Shown: piece after piece, positions 1-5,254 of the stretch | Numbering within the stretch: position 1 is the stretch's first letter | How the letters are laid out: each line of letters starts with the position of its first letter | Assembly: GCA_022576105.1 (NCBI GenBank) | Contig: JACZRM010000144.1 | Location: 1 to 5,254 of the forward strand | DNA length: 5,254 bases | DNA from: Chloroflexota bacterium | Lineage (GTDB): Bacteria > Chloroflexota > Dehalococcoidia > UBA3495 | Direction: 5' to 3' | Program-made: the position numbers and the translations under genes | The notes under the pieces: model-generated | Seen by the model: the letters and a program-made list of their open reading frames with translations, nothing else | What the model was told of the DNA's origin: nothing | Databases searched by the model: none

Positions 1-9
1 ATCCACTGT

Positions 10-60
10 GGTTCGACAGGCTCACCACGAACGGAACCAAATTGGCTCACCACGAACGGA
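10..60. repeat. Dispersed intergenic repeat, two copies of a 17-bp core
   Basis: The 17-base core GGCTCACCACGAACGGA occurs exactly at 19-35 and again at 44-60, a 25-base period. The first copy is preceded by GGTTCGACA (10-18), so 10-34 has the shape of the familiar 'GTTCG...CGAAC' short palindromic repeat (GTTCG at 11-15 pairs with CGAAC at 28-32). From memory, repeats of this type are scattered in intergenic DNA of several environmental bacterial lineages, including Chloroflexota; that link is recalled and not tested. The second copy lacks the GTTCGACA half, so it looks like a truncated unit. No coding signal overlaps it. Confidence 0.7.
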
Positions 61-72
61 TACGGCATGTCG

Positions 73-135
73 CCGTTCATCCCGAGGGAGAGAGTGAGGC
101 CGAGCGGTTGGCGAGGTCGGGGTGAACTTGTCGAG
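73..135. repeat. Inverted repeat related to the adjacent dispersed repeat
   Basis: GTTCATCCCGA (75-85) pairs with TCGGGGTGAAC (117-127) over 11 positions, ten Watson-Crick and one T-G, around a 31-base loop. CCGTTC (73-78) is also the reverse complement of GAACGG in both copies of the preceding direct repeat. CTTGTCGAG (127-135) is a near reverse complement of TTCGACAGG (12-20), with seven of nine positions matching. The whole of 10-135 therefore looks like a composite of degenerate palindromic repeat units. It lies about 85-145 bases beyond the stop codon of the minus-strand asparaginase gene and could fold at the 3' end of its transcript, but no U-tract follows, so a terminator role is only a guess. 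Confidence 0.55.
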
Positions 136-219
136 AGTCTCATTGCCCCAGGAGCTATTTTTCGGGTCGCTTAGATTATCTTCTGAGGCTATACGCCGTC
201 GAAATTGCCATTGCGAGAG
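136..219. other. Short intergenic stretch with no recognisable feature
   Basis: This stretch lies between the repeat cluster and the asparaginase stop codon. I see no credible reading frame, RNA gene or U-tailed hairpin on the minus strand that would terminate the asparaginase transcript. The octamer CGAGAGTC occurs at 132-139 and again at 214-221, which is probably chance. Confidence 0.5.
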
Positions 220-1230
220 TCAGTAGGTAAACATGATCCTTTGTATCTCGACGGGATCATCGGTTACGGTCAACGCCAGCATCAGCAGAATACGGGCCTT
301 CTTGGGGGCCAGGTTATCGGCGACTATGTATCCCTCTTCCTGGAAGCGCCGCGTGCGCATCACCCGTCCACTGCCAACCTGGGTAGCCACCACCACCTTG
401 ACCCCCTGCTTCTTGGCCGCGCGCAAACCCAGCATGTACTGGGGCGACGAACCGCCACTGCCCAATCCGGCGGCCACGATTCCCGGCACCCCGGCCCCCG
501 CCAGCGCATTGATAACCAAATCATCGGCACCCGCATAAGCGTAGGCAATATCCACGCGGGGCAGTTCCTCCAGAGTGTCCACATCGAATTCGGTGGCGGC
601 GGTATGGGCCTTGGTGGGGGTCCGATAGAACACCACCTCCTGGTCAGAATCGGCGTAACCCAGGAATCCCAGTTCATTGGAACGAAAGGTCTCCAAGCGA
701 TAGCTGTTGGTCTTGGTAACATCCCGGGCCGCCTGAATTTCATTGTTCAAAACGGTGAGCACTCCCCGCCCGGCCGAATCGGCGCAGCCAGCCACCCGTA
801 CGCAATCAATCAAGTTGACATCGGCGTCGGTGCCTAAACCAGTGGGCGGGCGCATGGCTCCGGTCAGCACCACCGGCTTGGAACTCTTGACGGTTAAATT
901 CAAGAAATAGGCGGTTTCCTCCAAGGTGGCCGTGCCGTGAGTTATCGCCACTCCGGCAGCGTTTGGGTCTTCCCGAAAGATCTGGTTGATCCGCCGGGCC
1001 AACTGCAACCAATGCTGGGGGCTGACATCAGTGCTGCCAACGTTAATCAATTGCTCCGCAACGACCTCGGCGAACTCGTTGGTCTCGGGCACCCGGTCCA
1101 ACATCTCCTGAATCGTCAGGTGTTTATTTCCGTAGCTATAATTAACGTAGTCGGTGCGGTAATCCCCAACGAAGGATATACTTCCTCCAGTCCCGACGAC
1201 GTAGACTCGCGGCTTGCCGCCATTTACCAT
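220..1230 (-). CDS. L-asparaginase-family amidohydrolase (cytoplasmic, variant active site)
   Basis: The 336-residue product has the usual length of bacterial asparaginase/glutaminase enzymes, which hydrolyse L-asparagine (or related amides) to the acid and ammonia. Visible motifs in order: the N-terminal GTGGSI signature with nucleophile Thr14; Tyr24 and Tyr28 in the flexible lid; NVGSTD (63-68), matching the substrate-binding NVGSQD loop; THGTATLEETAYFL (97-110), the second signature, containing Thr100; GAMRPPT (124-130); and RDVTKTN (169-175), with Lys173 as the triad lysine. The C-terminus (KKARILLMLAL, then QRIM near the end) matches the family's end, so the gene is complete. There is no signal peptide, so it is probably cytoplasmic. 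Oddities relative to E. coli AnsB: the triad Asp90 position is Ala101, Gln59 is Thr67, Asn248 is Gly260, and the Glu283 segment is not recognisable. Family membership is secure, but asparagine as substrate is inferred. It is divergent from the next gene. Confidence 0.93.
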   Translation of the reverse strand: MVNGGKPRVYVVGTGGSISFVGDYRTDYVNYSYGNKHLTIQEMLDRVPETNEFAEVVAEQLINVGSTDVSPQHWLQLARRINQIFREDPNAAGVAITHGTATLEETAYFLNLTVKSSKPVVLTGAMRPPTGLGTDADVNLIDCVRVAGCADSAGRGVLTVLNNEIQAARDVTKTNSYRLETFRSNELGFLGYADSDQEVVFYRTPTKAHTAATEFDVDTLEELPRVDIAYAYAGADDLVINALAGAGVPGIVAAGLGSGGSSPQYMLGLRAAKKQGVKVVVATQVGSGRVMRTRRFQEEGYIVADNLAPKKARILLMLALTVTDDPVEIQRIMFTY

Positions 1231-1325
1231 TCGGCCTCCAAATAACTAAGTGGGCAACCAGGTGGCATCGAGCGCCAATTTGCAGTAGGATGATGTACCC
1301 GCCCAGTATACGCCATGTAAATGTG
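1231..1325. promoter_or_regulatory. Divergent intergenic region, probable promoters for both flanking genes
   Basis: The asparaginase gene runs left from 1230 and the lipoprotein gene runs right from 1290 or later, so promoters for both must lie here or slightly inside the annotated start of the latter. The self-complementary GTATAC at 1306-1311 gives a -10-like hexamer on each strand (TATACG on plus, TATACT on minus). A plus-strand TTGCAG at 1280-1285 is too far from TATACG for a standard 17-base spacer. No convincing -35/-10 pair is visible on either strand, so the assignment rests mainly on gene layout. Confidence 0.35.
1235..1239 (-). promoter_or_regulatory. Ribosome binding site of the asparaginase gene
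   Basis: Read on the minus strand this is GGAGG, four bases before the ATG at 1230-1228. The match to the anti-Shine-Dalgarno core is good and the spacing slightly short. It supports the ATG at 1230 as the start, which also places the Thr14 signature at the usual distance from the N-terminus. Confidence 0.7.
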
Positions 1326-2870
1326 ATGACCGTTAACCATAAAAGGTATAAATTGCCGCTTAATACCCCGGCCCGAGCAGTATGTTGCCTGCTGCTACTG
1401 TTCACCCTGGCCGCAGCAACGGCTTGCGGCAACAGTACAGCGCCAGTGGAACCGCCTCCCCCTTCCGACGGGTCAGTACCATCAATAGCGACAGAATTAC
1501 CGACCCAGATTGCCGCCCCGGCTACGACGCCGCAGCAGGGCAATCAACCACCCACACCGCCGCCGACATCGGGAATACCACCAGACAGCGCGCCCGTAAC
1601 CAGCACTGTCGCCGGCACCGTAGTCGTCACCCGACCCGCCAATTTAGCCGAAATACAGATTACCGTAACCGAAATTTCCCAGGATGTTTCAGTAGAGACG
1701 GTGGTGCAAAACCTGGAGGTGCCCTGGGCAATCGCCTTCGCCCCGGATGGACGCATCTTTGTTACCGAACGCCCGGGGCGAATCAGGGTGATTCGTGATG
1801 GCAACCTACGGCGGGAGGCTTTTGCCGTTCTCGACCAGGTGGTCAGCATTTCCGAGTCCGGGTTGATGGGTATTGCGGTACATCCCGACTTCGCCGACAA
1901 CCACTACCTGTACGTTTGCTACACCTACCAGAGTCGGCGGGGCGAACTCCGCAACCGGGTGGCCAGGCTAACCGACGTTGACGGCGTGGGCAAAGATCAT
2001 CAAATAATCCTGGACGATATTCCCGGCTCCAGGAATCACAACGGTTGCCGCATTGCCTTCGGACCGGACCGGAAACTGTACGTGACCACCGGCGACGCCC
2101 AAGACCGAGACCGGGCGCAAGACCTGGATTCGCTGGCCGGTAAGGTGCTGCGCCTGGATGCCGATGGCAGCATACCCCAGGATAACCCGTTCATTGCCTC
2201 CTACGTTTACACCTTCGGGCACCGCAACCCTCAGGGCTTGGACTGGCACCCGGCGACCGGAGACCTGTTCATAACCGAGCATGGTCCGGACCGTAACGAC
2301 GAGATCAATATTCTGGAACCCGGCCGCAACTACGGTTGGCCGGCAGTGACCGGGCAGGCCCGCAGCGATGAGTTCGTCGGCGCTCTGGTCGCCTTCACCC
2401 CCACCCTGGCCATCGCCGGAGCCGCCTTCTACTCCGGAGATATACTCCACCCCTCATGGCAGGGCAGCTTGGTCTTTGCCACCCTCAAGGGATCTCAACT
2501 GCGCCGTCTGGTGCTGTCGCCGCCAACCTTCCAAAGCATAGAATCCAGTCAGGTGCTGGTGGACCGCGATTATGGTCGTCTGCGGGCGGTGGCGGTCTCC
2601 CCGCAAGGGTACCTGTACTTCACCACCAGCAACCGGGACGGCCGGGGCCAACGCCGGCCCGGTGACGACCAGTTGCTGCGATTGGCGCCGGTCCCAGCGG
2701 GCCCGCCAAGGACTTATCACCCGGACGAAACCGGGAAGTTTGAGCTGGCACTAGAGCCGGGGACCTACCACTTACGTTGGGAGGGAGACGGTTTTGCTCC
2801 CCAGGAAATCCAGCTAACAATCGCGGATAACCAGAGCGTCAACCTGGGCCGAATCGTTCTGGAACCCTGA
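1290..2870 (+). CDS. Lipoprotein PQQ-type glucose/sorbosone (aldose) dehydrogenase with C-terminal beta-domain
   Basis: The 526-residue product begins with a basic stretch and a hydrophobic run (about 31-44) ending at a lipobox-like ATAC with Cys46, then a Pro/Thr-rich linker (about 49-105), so it is probably a secreted, membrane-anchored lipoprotein. Residues about 136-466 match the six-bladed GSDH propeller of the YliI/Asd type: VPWAIAFAPDGRIFVTERPG (144-163), GLMGIAVHPDF (191-201), NHNGCRIAFGPD (249-260) with His250 as likely catalytic base, YVTTGDA (264-270), FGHRNPQGL (309-317), ITEHGPDRNDEIN (328-340) and GRNYGWP (345-351). The family oxidises aldoses using pyrroloquinoline quinone and calcium; the exact sugar is unknown. 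Residues about 478-526 form an extra small domain resembling carboxypeptidase-regulatory-like folds. The start is uncertain: ATG 1290 lacks a properly spaced Shine-Dalgarno, ATG 1326 has none, and TTG 1353 has AAAAGG six bases upstream and would give a typical short lipoprotein signal peptide. All three keep the lipobox. No obvious terminator follows. Confidence 0.9.
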   Translation: MMYPPSIRHVNVMTVNHKRYKLPLNTPARAVCCLLLLFTLAAATACGNSTAPVEPPPPSDGSVPSIATELPTQIAAPATTPQQGNQPPTPPPTSGIPPDSAPVTSTVAGTVVVTRPANLAEIQITVTEISQDVSVETVVQNLEVPWAIAFAPDGRIFVTERPGRIRVIRDGNLRREAFAVLDQVVSISESGLMGIAVHPDFADNHYLYVCYTYQSRRGELRNRVARLTDVDGVGKDHQIILDDIPGSRNHNGCRIAFGPDRKLYVTTGDAQDRDRAQDLDSLAGKVLRLDADGSIPQDNPFIASYVYTFGHRNPQGLDWHPATGDLFITEHGPDRNDEINILEPGRNYGWPAVTGQARSDEFVGALVAFTPTLAIAGAAFYSGDILHPSWQGSLVFATLKGSQLRRLVLSPPTFQSIESSQVLVDRDYGRLRAVAVSPQGYLYFTTSNRDGRGQRRPGDDQLLRLAPVPAGPPRTYHPDETGKFELALEPGTYHLRWEGDGFAPQEIQLTIADNQSVNLGRIVLEP

Positions 2871-2895
2871 ATTCCTAGCGGCATCGACCCTCATT

Positions 2896-2934
2896 TTGCA
2901 TTTTCTCCCTTGCTCCAGTAATATATACTAGGTT
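2896..2934 (+). promoter_or_regulatory. Candidate promoter of ftsH
   Basis: An AT-rich island sits in the 103-base gap before ftsH. TATACT (2924-2929) matches five of six positions of the sigma70/sigmaA -10 box but has no good -35 at 17 bases. The alternative pair TTGCAT (2896-2901) and TAATAT (2919-2924) has the ideal 17-base spacing with weaker hexamers. Either would give a 5' leader of about 35-45 bases. A CIRCE heat-shock operator is not present. Confidence 0.45.
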
Positions 2935-2946
2935 CAGGTATAGGTT
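2929..2946 (+). repeat. Short direct repeat downstream of the ftsH -10 box
   Basis: The hexamer TAGGTT occurs at 2929-2934 and 2941-2946, a 12-base period close to one helical turn, directly overlapping the end of the candidate -10 box TATACT. The position fits an operator for a regulator, but the repeat is short and may be chance. Confidence 0.2.
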
Positions 2947-2963
2947 GGGTCATGGGGTTAGGC

Positions 2964-2968
2964 AGAGG
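2964..2968 (+). promoter_or_regulatory. Ribosome binding site of ftsH
   Basis: AGAGG lies five bases before the ATG at 2974. The upstream ATG at 2952 is out of frame, so this site supports 2974 as the start, which also places the first membrane segment at the expected distance from the N-terminus. Confidence 0.6.
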
Positions 2969-2973
2969 CGACG

Positions 2974-4965
<1,992 letters not shown>

Positions 4966-4989
4966 CCTCTTCAATTACTCAACTTGGGC

Positions 4990-5033
4990 TATACCCAACA
5001 GCCTACCTGAAAACAGATAGGCTGTTGGGTATA
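4990..5033. terminator. Long near-perfect hairpin after ftsH, possible U-less terminator
   Basis: Arms at 4990-5009 and 5014-5033 pair at 19 of 20 positions around the tetraloop AAAA (5010-5013). The only mismatch in the plus-strand RNA is C5006 against A5017; in a minus-strand RNA the same position is a G-U wobble, so the hairpin is fully paired there. It begins 24 bases past the ftsH stop, where an intrinsic terminator or 3'-end-protecting stem would sit. No run of U follows the stem on either strand (plus continues AAACGTATG), so it is not a textbook rho-independent terminator. Alternatives are an mRNA-stabilising stem, a U-independent terminator, or a small palindromic mobile repeat. Confidence 0.55.
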
Positions 5034-5170
5034 AAACGTATGCCTTCTCCCCCGACAACTCATTATAAAATGCACCGCAGCGTGCGCCGAGAGAGAGATT
5101 AAATTGATTTCTCCGTCAGCTCGGCGGCCTCAGCGGTAAATACACCACTTCAGTAAGAATAGGGCCGGTG
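5034..5170. other. Intergenic stretch, possible leader or promoter region
   Basis: I see no convincing gene here. TATAAA at 5064-5069 resembles a -10 box but has no good -35. GCCGAG (5086-5091) is the exact reverse complement of CTCGGC (5120-5125), enclosing a 28-base loop with AGAGAGAGA on one side and TTTCTC on the other, so a stem could form in an RNA from this stretch. I compared it mentally with T-box, tRNA and RNase P signatures and found no convincing match. Confidence 0.25.
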
Positions 5171-5254
5171 GTGAGTGAATACTTAAGAACCTGGTTCTTG
5201 GGCGCTCGACTCCTCTCCTGGCAAGGGCAACTGGCGGTAGTAAATACCCCAAGC
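5171..5254 (+). CDS. Possible start of an unrecognised protein, cut by the window edge
   Basis: A frame opens at GTG 5171 (a second GTG sits one codon earlier at 5168) and stays open for 28 codons to the end of the window. AGGG at 5161-5164 lies six bases upstream, a tolerable ribosome binding site. The visible residues, MSEYLRTWFLGARLLSWQGQ and then LAVVNTPS, are rich in aromatic and hydrophobic residues with scattered basic ones, as at the N-terminus of some membrane proteins; I cannot name a family from this length. The opposite strand is also open here: one minus-strand frame ends at a TAA at 5185-5183 with a natural-looking tail, so the strand is undecided. Base composition by codon position does not separate the two. 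Confidence 0.3.
   Translation, partial: MSEYLRTWFLGARLLSWQGQLAVVNTPS

Noticed and set aside
205..837. Long plus-strand open frame (210 codons) across the asparaginase gene
   Set aside because: It is antisense to a gene with full family motifs, its residue pattern is Gly/His/Gln-rich without domain-like features, and it has no independent support.
2871..2973. Terminator after the sugar dehydrogenase gene
   Set aside because: No GC-rich stem with a following U-run is visible. The T-rich piece at 2894-2907 has no hairpin before it.
5185..5199. Perfect 7-bp palindrome AAGAACC-T-GGTTCTT as an operator
   Set aside because: One palindrome of this size is near what chance gives in about 5 kb, and it may lie inside a coding region.
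5183..5254. Minus-strand 3' end of a gene entering from the right, stopping at 5183
   Set aside because: The 23 codons look plausible, but all three minus frames are open over this short stretch and the plus frame is too. I kept it as an alternative and did not list it as a feature.
5075..5254. T-box leader or tRNA-like RNA
   Set aside because: Fragments such as GGTGGTGAGTGAA and TAGTAAATACC recall T-box stem I and pre-antiterminator motifs, but the conserved TGGNACCGCG T-box sequence and a consistent fold are absent, and no cloverleaf with a TTCRANNC arm could be drawn.

Overview
The window reads as a moderately GC-rich bacterial chromosome fragment. The gene set, the lineage-type dispersed repeat at the left edge, and a Pro/Thr-rich lipoprotein carrying a Chloroflexi-like PQQ-type sugar dehydrogenase together suggest a Chloroflexota member (SAR202/Dehalococcoidia-like). 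That taxonomic call is an inference; no rRNA or marker tree is available here.

Layout: positions 1-135 hold a cluster of short direct and inverted repeats of the dispersed-intergenic-repeat type, followed by about 85 bases with nothing recognisable. A complete L-asparaginase-family amidohydrolase lies on the minus strand (220-1230). It diverges across a short intergenic stretch from a plus-strand gene (1290-2870) for a secreted lipoprotein with a glucose/sorbosone dehydrogenase beta-propeller and a small beta-sandwich-like C-terminal extension. After a 103-base gap with a plausible promoter comes a complete ftsH (2974-4965), a membrane AAA+ zinc protease with all catalytic motifs intact and a Pro/Thr-rich C-terminal tail. 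Just downstream is a 20-bp near-perfect hairpin (4990-5033) with no U-tract, then a low-information stretch. The last 84 bases may hold the start of another plus-strand gene that leaves the window.

The three complete genes do not form an obvious pathway. The asparaginase suits cytoplasmic amino-acid or amide catabolism, the propeller protein suits extracytoplasmic sugar oxidation, and FtsH is housekeeping membrane-protein quality control. The ftsH gene appears to have its own promoter, and the first two genes are divergent, so there is little sign of a shared operon. I do not see a new multi-gene system. The points most worth a second look are the altered active-site positions in the asparaginase, the extra C-terminal domain on the sugar dehydrogenase, the U-less hairpin after ftsH, and the repeat cluster at the left edge.
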